NCBI RefSeq assembly: GCF_003688415.1
Contig: NZ_REFJ01000005.1
Location: 117,890 to 181,889, forward strand
Length of the DNA: 64,000 nt
Origin: Umboniibacter marinipuniceus
GTDB lineage: Bacteria > Pseudomonadota > Gammaproteobacteria > Pseudomonadales > DSM-25080
Reading direction: 5' to 3'
Of this stretch, positions 1 through 8,297 are shown piece after piece (the first letter of the stretch is position 1; every line of letters begins with the position of its first letter). The position numbers and the translations under genes were made by a program. Below the pieces are notes generated by a model. It searched no databases and was not told the DNA's origin. It saw only the letters and a program-made list of their open reading frames with translations.

Positions 1-4
1 GAGC

Positions 5-65
5 TTGACTTTTTTTGCATCCGAAGTACAAAATGCCGCTAGGTAGGTAGTTATTAGTACCTACC
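5..65 (+). promoter_or_regulatory. promoter and inverted repeat before TonB receptor
   Basis: A TTGACT hexamer (5-10) lies 16 bp before TACAAA (27-32), a plausible sigma-70 promoter. Just downstream is a perfect 8-bp inverted repeat, GGTAGGTA (42-49) and TACCTACC (58-65), with an 8-nt spacer. It would sit at about the transcription start or in the first nucleotides of the leader, so it could be an operator or an RNA hairpin. The window begins here, so further upstream elements are unseen. Confidence 0.45.
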
Positions 66-112
66 GGCCAGATTATATAATTATACAAATACGTACATCT
101 GAGGAGTCAGGC

Positions 113-2566
113 ATGGGTACAAACTTTAAGGCTAAGCATTCGGTTCTTGCTACATCGATTGCTGCGGTGCTTGCAGGTAACACTGCAATGGCACAGGACG
201 CATCAAGCGAGTCATCGGTAGCGCTAGAAGAAATCATTGTGACCGCCACTAAACGTGAGTCAAGTGTTCAGGATTTGTCAGTTGCCGTTACCGCTGTTAC
301 TGGCGATCAGCTAACTGAGCTGTCGATTGTAAATATCCTTGATCTCGACAAGACCGTTCCGGGAATGCAGGTTAAGAATTCGGGCAATGACCCAGTAATT
401 ATTATGCGTGGTGCGGGTGCAGCCGGCACAAACGATATCTCAGTGCCCGTCTACATTGATGGCCAGTATCGTCCACGCGCAGGTCAAGCCTTGGCCTCAT
501 ATCTTGACGTTGAGCGTGTAGAAGTCCTTCGTGGTCCTCAGGGAACGTTGTTCGGTCGCAATACCTTAGGTGGCTTGGTTAACGTTATTGCCAACAAACC
601 AAGTACTGAAGATTTTGAATTCGGTGCCGCGGCAACACTAGGCAACTACTCTCTCCGCAAGGTTGAAGGTTTTGTAAATATTCCTATGGGCGACATGTTT
701 GCCGCGCGAATTACCGCTAGTGATACATTCCGTGACCCATACGTTGTTAACACCTTCAATGAAGATGGCGGTCTAAAGGACGCTGACAATACGTACGCGC
801 GTGCGCAACTTGGCTTCTACCCAAGTGATGATTTTGATTTGACGCTAACGGCTACCTACTGGGAAGATACTGCCAACGGTAACGCTGACTATGCTTATAA
901 AGTATTGGGTGTTCCGGTAAATCCAGCTACTGGGGCTACCAACGGCATGACCGGTATTATGGAACCTCGTCAAGGTACCAGTGCTACTGCTAACGGCGGT
1001 CGTCCTCAGGCTGGTGAGTACCCAACCGATTACACTGCTGCAACCGACTCTGATCCGTACCGTATCGCTAATGACTTCGGTGCGAGCCGCGACATTAAAG
1101 AAACGTCTTTCAGTGCTGCCCTAAACTGGGACCTAGACTTCGCTACGCTGCGAGCAGCGGCAACCTTGTTTGACTACGAAGAGTATCGTTTAACTGACTC
1201 TGATCTTTCTCCAAATCCATCTGCTGATCTTGATAACCGTGGCCCTCAGGCCTTGGATTGCACTTGGTGGAACTACTACCCGGCAACGGATTGCGGCCTA
1301 GTTGCCGGTCAGCGTGTAAACTCGAAAGCTATTCAAGCTGATGTTAACCTGAACTCGAACAGTGAAGGTCCACTTCAGTGGACAGTGGGCTACTACTTCT
1401 ACGATGACTCAGGCGATGGCGACACAAGCGGTGAATTCGTTTGGGGTTACACCTCATCAGCTACGCCACAAAATCCTGTTTGGGCACACTGGTTGTACCA
1501 GGGTAATGGCGGAACTCAATCGCAGGCCATTTACGGTCAGGCAGCCTACGACCTAACTGATGATTTGACCGTTGAAGCGGGTCTTCGTTACTCGGAAGAT
1601 GAGCGTCGTTCGTACACTATGTACCTCGACACCGGTCTTAACTGGGGCACTTGGCCACCAAGCTTTGATAACCCAGAATGGGTAGCTGACCGCACCTCAG
1701 CTTGGCCGACATTGTTTACCGTCAAGGGTTCTGAGATCAACGGTAAGGCAAGTAACACCGATTACAAACTAGCGCTTAAGTACAACTTGAATGATGACGT
1801 GATGGTTTATGGTTCGGTTGCAACGGGCTACATCGGCGGTTCACCTAAAGGTGGCGGTAACTTTGAATTGACCGATCCTAATACGGTTGACGCCTATGAA
1901 ATTGGTGTGAAGTCGACACTGCTTGACGGCGCAATGCGTTTGAATGCGTCAGCATACCGAAATGATTTCGACGGCCTTTCGACTACGGTATTCGTAGAAC
2001 AAAATGGCACCATTCTGGCGCAACAGGCTCCGGGCGGCAGCATGAGCTCACAGGGTCTTGAAGTAGAGATGAACTGGCAGGCAACTGGACAGCTATTCTT
2101 GAACGCCGGCGTGTCATTCGATTTCTCTGAATTGGATGAGTTCTCTGAGCAAGAAAGTCGTTTTGACGAAGGTGGTACGCTAGATCCTGTTTCAGGAGAT
2201 CGTTTCCACTACCTACAGGGCAAAGATGCACGCTTCTCACCAGACTACACCATTGCCTTGGGTGCTTCATATAGCATCCCTATGGGGTCAATGGGAGAGT
2301 TGGTACCAGGTGCTTTCCTTTACCACTCAGCTGATTACAAAACTCAAAACGTAGAGTACTTCTTCGCGAAGCAAGAGGCATACACTACGCTAGACTTGCG
2401 TGCTACTTGGTACACGCCACTAGATGACGTATCAGTTCAGGCCTACGCAAAGAACGTTACCGAAGAGGTTTACCTCACTGAAACAACGGTGTTCTCTCGT
2501 GGTCGTGCGATGGGTGATTACAACGCACCGCGTACCTTCGGTGTTCGTGTAGCTTACAACTTCTAA
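113..2566 (+). CDS. TonB-dependent outer-membrane receptor
   Basis: The protein has 817 residues. It starts with a signal peptide ending near AMAQ (about residue 28), followed by a TonB-box-like stretch (EEIIVTATKR, about residues 39-48). The plug domain contains the conserved VEVLRGPQGTLFGRNTLGG segment. A long beta-barrel follows and ends with an aromatic C-terminus (VAYNF), the usual outer-membrane insertion signal. Such receptors import large substrates across the outer membrane using TonB energy. The substrate is not evident: no SusD partner or glycoside hydrolase is adjacent, and the next genes are a TPR-sulfotransferase and a PLP enzyme. A GAGGAG ribosome site precedes the ATG. No MalT-type box is visible upstream, unlike the second receptor at 45956, so it probably belongs to another regulon. 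Confidence 0.93.
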   Translation: MGTNFKAKHSVLATSIAAVLAGNTAMAQDASSESSVALEEIIVTATKRESSVQDLSVAVTAVTGDQLTELSIVNILDLDKTVPGMQVKNSGNDPVIIMRGAGAAGTNDISVPVYIDGQYRPRAGQALASYLDVERVEVLRGPQGTLFGRNTLGGLVNVIANKPSTEDFEFGAAATLGNYSLRKVEGFVNIPMGDMFAARITASDTFRDPYVVNTFNEDGGLKDADNTYARAQLGFYPSDDFDLTLTATYWEDTANGNADYAYKVLGVPVNPATGATNGMTGIMEPRQGTSATANGGRPQAGEYPTDYTAATDSDPYRIANDFGASRDIKETSFSAALNWDLDFATLRAAATLFDYEEYRLTDSDLSPNPSADLDNRGPQALDCTWWNYYPATDCGLVAGQRVNSKAIQADVNLNSNSEGPLQWTVGYYFYDDSGDGDTSGEFVWGYTSSATPQNPVWAHWLYQGNGGTQSQAIYGQAAYDLTDDLTVEAGLRYSEDERRSYTMYLDTGLNWGTWPPSFDNPEWVADRTSAWPTLFTVKGSEINGKASNTDYKLALKYNLNDDVMVYGSVATGYIGGSPKGGGNFELTDPNTVDAYEIGVKSTLLDGAMRLNASAYRNDFDGLSTTVFVEQNGTILAQQAPGGSMSSQGLEVEMNWQATGQLFLNAGVSFDFSELDEFSEQESRFDEGGTLDPVSGDRFHYLQGKDARFSPDYTIALGASYSIPMGSMGELVPGAFLYHSADYKTQNVEYFFAKQEAYTTLDLRATWYTPLDDVSVQAYAKNVTEEVYLTETTVFSRGRAMGDYNAPRTFGVRVAYNF

Positions 2567-2593
2567 CGTTCACGGATATTCGTGATAAAATGA

Positions 2594-2618
2594 GCCCCGC
2601 CTAGCGGGGCTTTTTTTT
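2594..2618 (+). terminator. intrinsic terminator after TonB receptor
   Basis: GCCCCGC (2594-2600) pairs with GCGGGGC (2604-2610) over a 3-nt loop and is followed by eight T. It separates the receptor from the sulfotransferase gene. Confidence 0.9.
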
Positions 2619-2653
2619 GCTAGTCTATTGTTAACCATATTTTAGGATAAGTA

Positions 2654-4516
2654 ATGAATCCAAAATTAGCTGAGTGGCTTAAAGCCGGTTTAAAAGCGCA
2701 GCAACTTGGCCAACTTGACGAGGCCGTAAAGCTTTTTAAGAAGGTTCTAAACAAGGACGCTAGCAACGTGCCCGCATTAAACTTACTCGGAGTAGCCGTC
2801 TTAAATCAGGGTAGGGCAGATCGTGCCGCCCAGTACATTGAAAAGGCGCTTCGCTATCGTGAAGCTGACCCTCAGGCTCACGGCAACGCTGGCTTGGCCT
2901 ATCGCGAACTCGGACAAGCCGAACTGGCCGAACGACACTTTAGACGAAGCCTAGCTCTGAATGGTCGAAATCCGGTTGTGTTGAATAATCTAGCGAATCT
3001 TCTTACCGAGCTGCAACGTCCCGGAGAAGCCATTCCGCTGTTTGATAAGACGCTGGCAGAGGCTCCGCAATATGCGGAGGCCTGGAGTAACCTGGGTGCC
3101 GCGCTGTTGATGACGGGGCAGCATAAGGAAGCTGCTATTGCCTGTGATAGAGCATTGAAGTTAGACGCGAATATTGCTCAAGCTTTCAATACGCGCGCAG
3201 AAATCGCCCGTCACTTTGCTAACTTTAATCAAGCGATCCTTGACTATCGTTCGGCCATTCGGATTCAGCCGAACTATACGGAAGCTCACATCAATTTAGC
3301 GAACGTTCTTCGTGAAAGTGAGCAACCCAAGCAAGCACAAGATGTTCTTGAAAAGGTGCTGGAGTTTTCTTCTAACAACCCACAGGCCCTCACTAGTCTG
3401 GGTGTCTTAGCCGAGCAGCTTGGCGACCTAAGCGCAGCGGCGGAATACTTCCTTCGAGCTATTGATGAAGCGCCCAACAACGTTATGTCGCATTACCAAC
3501 TTGCGCAACTCAAAGGGCGTCGCTCATCGCGTGAGGAAATTGCTGAAATGAAGCGACTGTGGGAGCTAGAGGGCGTCCCTGAACAGGAGCGAATGCACTT
3601 GGGTTTCGGCTTGTTTAAGGCACTTGAACAACAGGGTGAGGACGAAGAAGCCTTCCGTTATTTGGCGGCAGGAAATCAAATTAACGCTCAACACAGCCCC
3701 TACGATGATGCGCAAGCTGAACGATATTTGAATAGTTTGCTAGATGAATCGGCAGCCAGCTCTACCGCAGCGTCTACGGTGATTGAAGGTGCTCCGCAGC
3801 TCGTCTTCGTTCTTGGGATGCCACGTTCAGGGACAACGCTAACCGAACAAATTCTTGCCAGTCACACTGCCGTATTTGGAGCGGGTGAAGTATCCTATGC
3901 CTACGATGTTGCACGCTTCGTCGAAAGCTTGACGGGACAGACATATCCCGGGGGAGTTAGTTCGCTTACAGCGGATCAGTTGTCGACACTGGCTAAAGCC
4001 TATCTAGCAAGATTCGGTGAAGCGGCTCGGACGGCGGACGTCATTGTTGATAAGACCCCTCTCAATTTTCAATACATTGGGTTGCTAGCGCGTATTTTTC
4101 CAAGTGCCAAGTTTGTTAATTGCGTTCGCGAGCCCATGGATAATTGCTTCTCGATCTACAAGTTGCCCTTTGGTGACTCTCAATCTTATGCCCATAGCTT
4201 GGAATCGCTGGGGCAATACTATCGACGTTACGAACGTTTAATGGCTGGTTGGCAGCAGCAGTTTCCCGGTAGAGTTTATTCCTGCGAGTATGAAAGCACC
4301 GTCGCCGATCTCGAGGGGCAGGCCAAGCGTTTGCTGGGCTTTATCGGCTTAGAATTCGAAGCCGAGGTGCTCGATTTTCATAGCTCTAAACGCCTAGTGC
4401 GAACACCGAGTGCCTCGCAGGTTCGGCAGCCTATATATCAGTCTTCGGTTGCCGCGTGGAAGCGCTATGCCAAACAGCTCGCGCCGCTTCAACGAGCGCT
4501 TGGACTGACGCAATGA
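2654..4516 (+). CDS. TPR-repeat sulfotransferase
   Basis: The protein has 620 residues. The N-terminal half (about 10-290) is a run of tetratricopeptide repeats. The C-terminal half is a sulfotransferase domain: GMPRSGTT (about residues 386-395) is the 5'-phosphosulfate-binding loop for PAPS, and a VREPMDNCFSIY stretch (about 490-500) matches the 3'-phosphate-binding region. The family moves sulfate from PAPS to hydroxyl or amine groups; the TPR part is presumably for protein recognition. There is no signal peptide, so it should be cytoplasmic. The acceptor is unknown. It follows the TonB receptor after a terminator, and its stop codon overlaps the next start codon (ATGA), implying translational coupling to the dehydratase gene. 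Confidence 0.88.
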   Translation: MNPKLAEWLKAGLKAQQLGQLDEAVKLFKKVLNKDASNVPALNLLGVAVLNQGRADRAAQYIEKALRYREADPQAHGNAGLAYRELGQAELAERHFRRSLALNGRNPVVLNNLANLLTELQRPGEAIPLFDKTLAEAPQYAEAWSNLGAALLMTGQHKEAAIACDRALKLDANIAQAFNTRAEIARHFANFNQAILDYRSAIRIQPNYTEAHINLANVLRESEQPKQAQDVLEKVLEFSSNNPQALTSLGVLAEQLGDLSAAAEYFLRAIDEAPNNVMSHYQLAQLKGRRSSREEIAEMKRLWELEGVPEQERMHLGFGLFKALEQQGEDEEAFRYLAAGNQINAQHSPYDDAQAERYLNSLLDESAASSTAASTVIEGAPQLVFVLGMPRSGTTLTEQILASHTAVFGAGEVSYAYDVARFVESLTGQTYPGGVSSLTADQLSTLAKAYLARFGEAARTADVIVDKTPLNFQYIGLLARIFPSAKFVNCVREPMDNCFSIYKLPFGDSQSYAHSLESLGQYYRRYERLMAGWQQQFPGRVYSCEYESTVADLEGQAKRLLGFIGLEFEAEVLDFHSSKRLVRTPSASQVRQPIYQSSVAAWKRYAKQLAPLQRALGLTQ

Positions 4517-5508
4517 TTGACCCTAGTGAAATCGCTAGGGCGCAAAAGCGCCTAGCCGGGAGAGTAAAGCGGACACCCATTGTCAGTAGTCAGCTACTAA
4601 ACCGCTGGTTAGGTCATGAGTTCTTCTTCAAAGCTGAATGCCTTCAGTCGGTGGGGGCGTTCAAGGCTCGCGGTGCGCTAAATATGCTTAGCAAGGCGCT
4701 CGCCGAACCGAGTCATGGTATTGAACGGGTCGTGGCGAATAGCTCTGGAAACCATGCCCAGGCCGTAGCATGGGCCGCTCGAGAGGCAGGTCTTCCCGCG
4801 ACCATTCTGATGCCCAAGACGGTATCGGCGGTTAAGGCTCAGGCGACCCGCGCCTACGGTGCTCAAGTGATCCTCGGAGAGGATCGTCTTTGGGTTGATC
4901 GTGAAATTCAACAATTGGCTAGGGAGGCGGGTACCCTTTGGCTGCCGCCCTATGATCATCCCGACATTATCGCCGGACAGGGTACGGTGGTGGCAGAGGC
5001 GCTAGAGCAAGTTGAAAATATTGATGTTATCGCGGCCCCCTGCGGCGGCGGTGGGTTGTTAGCAGGATCACTGCTGGCGGCAAAACATGCTGGAAGCAAC
5101 GCCCAAGTGGTTGGCGCGGAACCCCTGGCGGCCAACGATGCGGCGCAATCATTGCGAGCTGGAGAGATTTGTGCACTGACCGCAGCGCCAAAAACCGTCG
5201 CGGATGGGGCGATGACACTGCAAGTAGGGCAGCATAACTTTCCCTTCCTTCAGCAGCTAAATGGCTTCTATGAAATCCCTGAACGGGATATTGTCTATTG
5301 GTATCAATGGCTGAACCATCTGCTGAAATTACAGGTTGAGCCAACTAGCGCGATGACGATGTCAGCGGTACTGCAACATTTAAAGGGATCAACCACGGCG
5401 AAGCGGATACTTATTGTGTTATCGGGCGGGAATGTTGATGCTGCTATGAGAGCACGTCTTTGGAAAGAAGATCAGTTAAGCGTTCAACCTAGTCTTGAGG
5501 GGAATTAG
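4513..5508 (+). CDS. threonine/serine dehydratase-like PLP enzyme
   Basis: The protein has 331 residues from the ATG at 4513, which overlaps the upstream stop by 4 nt; this start gives the usual family N-terminus (AQKRLAGRVKRTPIVSS). It is a fold-type II PLP enzyme: Lys51 in VGAFKARGA is the Schiff-base lysine, SSGNHAQAVAW binds the substrate carboxylate, and PCGGGGLLAG (about 175) is the phosphate-binding glycine loop. It lacks the C-terminal ACT-like regulatory domain of biosynthetic IlvA. It is therefore closer to catabolic threonine dehydratases, serine racemases or hydroxyaspartate dehydratases; sequence alone does not separate these. It is probably cotranscribed with the sulfotransferase gene. 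Confidence 0.85.
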   Translation: MIDPSEIARAQKRLAGRVKRTPIVSSQLLNRWLGHEFFFKAECLQSVGAFKARGALNMLSKALAEPSHGIERVVANSSGNHAQAVAWAAREAGLPATILMPKTVSAVKAQATRAYGAQVILGEDRLWVDREIQQLAREAGTLWLPPYDHPDIIAGQGTVVAEALEQVENIDVIAAPCGGGGLLAGSLLAAKHAGSNAQVVGAEPLAANDAAQSLRAGEICALTAAPKTVADGAMTLQVGQHNFPFLQQLNGFYEIPERDIVYWYQWLNHLLKLQVEPTSAMTMSAVLQHLKGSTTAKRILIVLSGGNVDAAMRARLWKEDQLSVQPSLEGN

Positions 5509-5526
5509 ACTGAAAATCTTTCGGGC

Positions 5527-5566
5527 AAAAAAAATCCCGGCTCTATAAGGGGGAGAGTTCCGGGAT
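5527..5566 (-). terminator. minus-oriented intrinsic terminator
   Basis: The stem ATCCCGG (5534-5540) / CCGGGAT (5560-5566) with an inner CTCT/AGAG pair is flanked by eight A on the left. It therefore reads as hairpin plus U8 on the minus strand. On the plus strand, after the dehydratase gene, it lacks a U-tract but could still fold. Confidence 0.65.
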
Positions 5567-5598
5567 CAAAAATTCTCGTAGAGAGAATTGCTACTGCT
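5527..5598 (-). ncRNA. candidate small RNA with C-rich terminator loop
   Basis: This is a prediction from structure only. On the minus strand a TATAAA-like -10 (5611-5606) would start a transcript of about 72 nt. It would form AATTCTC/GAGAATT (5571-5589), then a terminator hairpin ATCCCGG...CCGGGAT (5534-5566) with an inner CTCT/AGAG pairing, a C-rich loop, and eight U (complement of 5527-5534). No protein gene lies upstream on that strand to own this terminator. The CUCUCCCCC segment recurs in the candidate at 7897-7968. The -35 is weak and there is no independent support. Confidence 0.3.
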
Positions 5599-5746
5599 TG
5601 CGGGATTTATAATCTCAATTTTATGGAGTGTGTACCATCCGCAAAAATACGCGCTAACTATGTGATTACTTGTATAAAAATTGCGACGAATACTTTAGAT
5701 TTAGCTAATGTTAGAATTTGACACTTAATTTCTCAGCGGACCATCA

Positions 5747-7519
5747 ATGACTCCCAGCATTTTCTTTACGCTAGCTTTGGTTAGTTGCTTACTAGTCCTA
5801 TTTCTAGTGGGGCGATTTCGCTCGGAGTCTGTCGCGTTAGCGGGAATGCTGGTGCTTGGAATCGCCAGTTATTTTGGATTAAATCTCCTGCCGAACATTC
5901 ATAATCTTTGGGATGGCTATTCTTCTAATGCAGTGATTTCGCTCATCGCAGTGATGCTGGTAGCGTTAGGTTTGCAAACGGCAGGCCTAATGGATAGTGT
6001 TAGCCGATGGATTGCTAAGCACGGCCGCAATGATGAACTAAGAGTTACCGGCCTTCTGATGTTGGTTGCAGGGATAGTCTCAGCGGTAATCCAAAATACC
6101 GCCGTGGTAGCTTTGTTCCTGCCCGTCGCCACGGTACTTTCTCGGCAACTAAAGATCTCGATTTCTCGGTTAGCAATGCCTATCGCTATTGCTGCAGCGG
6201 CAGGCGGAACGATGACGCTGGTTGGTACAGCACCACTAATTTTGGTTCAGGATTTGATTCCCGTTGAGCATCTTTCGATTGGCTTCTTAGCGCCATTTAC
6301 CACGGGTCTAACGATTCTCTTGGCGGCGATAGCGATTCATTTGCTTATTGGCCAACGCTTCCTGCCGAGCCGATCGGTACTTAAGTCATTGAGCAGAGGT
6401 GATCAGTATAGTATTCGGCCTCGCTTACGAGGCGTAACGATTGATAATCATAGTCGCTTCGTCGGAAGGAAGTTTGGTTCGTTTGAACGAATATTTCGAG
6501 TGACGGTCGCGGCTTACCTTCGCGATGGAAAGTGGATTTACACGCCGTATAGGCATGATTCTATTCCGCGCTCAACGGTGATTGCCGTCTTTGCTACCGA
6601 CGAAGAACTCGCCGATTTGATTAAAGAACCGGGGATCAATAGCTGTAAGCTCAAACCCAGTGCTTTTTCGGCCGGTACCGCAGACTTTGTTGAAATGCTG
6701 GTTCCAGTTGGTTCTCCATTGGCCGGGCAGCGAATTCGTAATGTGAGTATTCGTAAGAATTACGGTGTGGCGCCGTTGGTGATTTCTTCCGGCGGAAAAC
6801 TAAAACAATATAACCTTCGCAACCAGAGATTGCGCGAAGGTGACATGATTTACGGTTACGCTGCTTGGCACAACCTAACTCGGTTCAACAAACCGAGAGA
6901 GTTATGGTTACTTGGTACTGCGCCAACGCCGTATAACCGTGAGAAAGCTCCGCATGCAATCATTGGCTTGCTTATCGCAGCGGTTGGTTTACTCCTCGAA
7001 GTTCCATCCTCACTTTCCTTTAGCTTGGGTGTCGCTTGGATGGTGTCGGCGAAGCTATTCAATTTTAAGGACGTGATACGAGAGGTTAATTGGTCTACGG
7101 TAGCCCTCTTAGGAGCGATGATCCCGATAGGCTCTGCGGTCTCCTTTTCAGGTAGTGCTGCCTACTTAGCAGATATGCTTCAACACTTCTTTTATGGGAT
7201 GCATTTTTTCGAGATGTGCTTATTCCTCTCGTTCTTCGCGTTAGTTGCCGGTATGGCAATGACTAATGTTGGCGCTGCCACCGTCATGATTCCCGTGGCA
7301 GCGCAAGTCGCTGTGGCGATGGACCTCGATGTGAATTCGCTAGCGCTGGGAGTTGCGATTGCCGTATCGAATACCTTTGTACTATCGAGCTCGCAGGTAA
7401 ACACGCTGGTTCAAGCATCTGGTGAGTACCGAACGCGGGACTACTTTACAGTAGGGGTCTGGCAAACTCTGTCTTACGCCATCATCATCAGTCTCGCCCT
7501 TTATCTAGGAGTGCTGTAA
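5747..7519 (+). CDS. SLC13/DASS-type anion permease with TrkA-C domains
   Basis: The protein has 590 residues in the inner membrane. Hydrophobic segments at about 1-195 and 410-590 flank a soluble central region (about 205-390) that resembles two TrkA-C (RCK-C) domains, a layout common in sulfate/anion permeases of the divalent-anion:Na+ symporter family. QNTAVVALFLPVA (about 115-127) and the C-terminal VGAATVMIPVAAQVA match the repeated substrate-binding hairpins of that family. The stop codon abuts the next start codon with no gap, so it is cotranscribed with an ArsR-type regulator carrying persulfide-sensor cysteines. That suggests a sulfur oxyanion (sulfate, thiosulfate, sulfite) as substrate, which is an inference from context. 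Confidence 0.85.
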   Translation: MTPSIFFTLALVSCLLVLFLVGRFRSESVALAGMLVLGIASYFGLNLLPNIHNLWDGYSSNAVISLIAVMLVALGLQTAGLMDSVSRWIAKHGRNDELRVTGLLMLVAGIVSAVIQNTAVVALFLPVATVLSRQLKISISRLAMPIAIAAAAGGTMTLVGTAPLILVQDLIPVEHLSIGFLAPFTTGLTILLAAIAIHLLIGQRFLPSRSVLKSLSRGDQYSIRPRLRGVTIDNHSRFVGRKFGSFERIFRVTVAAYLRDGKWIYTPYRHDSIPRSTVIAVFATDEELADLIKEPGINSCKLKPSAFSAGTADFVEMLVPVGSPLAGQRIRNVSIRKNYGVAPLVISSGGKLKQYNLRNQRLREGDMIYGYAAWHNLTRFNKPRELWLLGTAPTPYNREKAPHAIIGLLIAAVGLLLEVPSSLSFSLGVAWMVSAKLFNFKDVIREVNWSTVALLGAMIPIGSAVSFSGSAAYLADMLQHFFYGMHFFEMCLFLSFFALVAGMAMTNVGAATVMIPVAAQVAVAMDLDVNSLALGVAIAVSNTFVLSSSQVNTLVQASGEYRTRDYFTVGVWQTLSYAIIISLALYLGVL

Positions 7520-7837
7520 ATGCCAAGTATTGAGCCGAAATTGTTAGAGCAACGAAGTGAAGAAGCTGCGGCACTACTAAAGCTCATGTCGAACCAACGT
7601 AGATTGCTTATTTTGTGTTATCTACATGAAACACCGATGTCAGTTAGTGCGCTTCAGGCAATGCTACCGCTCTCTCAATCAGCGTTGTCTCAGCACCTGG
7701 CCAGTCTTAGGCAAGCCAATGTGGTGGCGACGAATCGTAAAGGCACAGAAGTGCATTACCGCTTAGTGGATAAGAGGGTAGTGGCGTTGTTAGCAACCCT
7801 TCAGGAAGAAGTGTGTCAGCCAGAGGACTTTAACTAG
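7520..7837 (+). CDS. ArsR-family regulator, SqrR/BigR-like persulfide sensor
   Basis: The protein has 105 residues and a winged helix-turn-helix; the recognition helix is in LSQSALSQHLASLRQANVV (about 51-69). It lacks the ELCVCDL metal site of ArsR/SmtB. It has just two cysteines, Cys33 (ILCYL) and Cys99 (EEVCQ), 66 residues apart. That spacing equals the reactive pair of Rhodobacter SqrR (41/107) and Xylella BigR (42/108), which form a tetrasulfide link with persulfides and release DNA. The NQRRLLILC context also fits that subfamily. Its gene directly follows the anion permease gene, so it probably controls that operon. I see no perfect ATTC-N8-GAAT operator upstream; a hairpin at 5571-5589 contains ATTC-N9-GAAT. 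Confidence 0.82.
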   Translation: MPSIEPKLLEQRSEEAAALLKLMSNQRRLLILCYLHETPMSVSALQAMLPLSQSALSQHLASLRQANVVATNRKGTEVHYRLVDKRVVALLATLQEEVCQPEDFN

Positions 7838-7896
7838 CGAATTTATAACTAGCTGAATATTTCCTTTGTTAAACGAGGCAGTAGGAAAGTAATGAT

Positions 7897-7940
7897 AAAA
7901 AGAAACGGCCCAGTAAAATAACTGGGCCGTTTCTTTTTTT
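7897..7940. terminator. bidirectional intrinsic terminator
   Basis: A perfect 13-bp stem, GAAACGGCCCAGT (7902-7914) / ACTGGGCCGTTTC (7921-7933), with a 6-nt loop. Five A precede it and seven T follow it. It ends the permease-regulator operon. Confidence 0.92.
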
Positions 7941-7968
7941 GGGGGAGAGATACTCATATCGAGCGGGT
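7897..7968 (-). ncRNA. candidate small RNA sharing a CUCUCCCCC motif
   Basis: Prediction only. On the minus strand TATTAT (7980-7975) could be a -10 for a start near 7968. The transcript of about 72 nt would fold an AGATAC/GTATCT hairpin, then an exposed C-rich stretch (complement of GGGGGAGAG, 7941-7949) with an A-run, then the terminator hairpin at 7902-7933 with a U-tract. Layout and C-rich motif resemble the candidate at 5527-5598. The terminator also serves the plus-strand gene, so it need not imply minus-strand transcription. Confidence 0.25.
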
Positions 7969-8297
7969 ATCTGAATAATAAGACAGCGTAATCGCAACAA
8001 AGTTCACCAATTAGGTAATTAATTCTGATTTTATGGATGGAACCCTATTCGTTAGCGACCGCCACCTGATTTGACTATGCCGCGAGTTATACCTTCGTTT
8101 TCCGCAGCTTTGAGCTACATTTAAAGTCAAAGCGCTACTGCTACCGGAGGTATTTTCGATTTTTACGTCCTTCTTTAATTGTTGGCGGAGGAGAGAATAT
8201 TTACCCGCCTGATGGTAGTTGATTATTTAATTGTCTATTTATCTTGGTTGGGGATAAAATAGTCGCAATTGGCGTTAATTTTGAGTGGGAGATGATG

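Larger units (their letters stand above)
7838..8297. other. intergenic region between sqrR-like gene and kbl
   Basis: About 460 bases without a convincing protein gene. It holds a bidirectional terminator (7897-7940), a possible minus-strand small RNA, and a GGCGG...CCGCC hairpin around 8190-8212. The kbl promoter must lie here but no clear -35/-10 pair stands out. I looked for a glycine riboswitch, which would suit kbl-tdh, and did not recognise its conserved segments. Confidence 0.5.

Noticed and set aside
8000-8290. Glycine riboswitch before kbl-tdh
   Set aside because: I did not find the conserved core segments; only a simple GGCGG/CCGCC hairpin.
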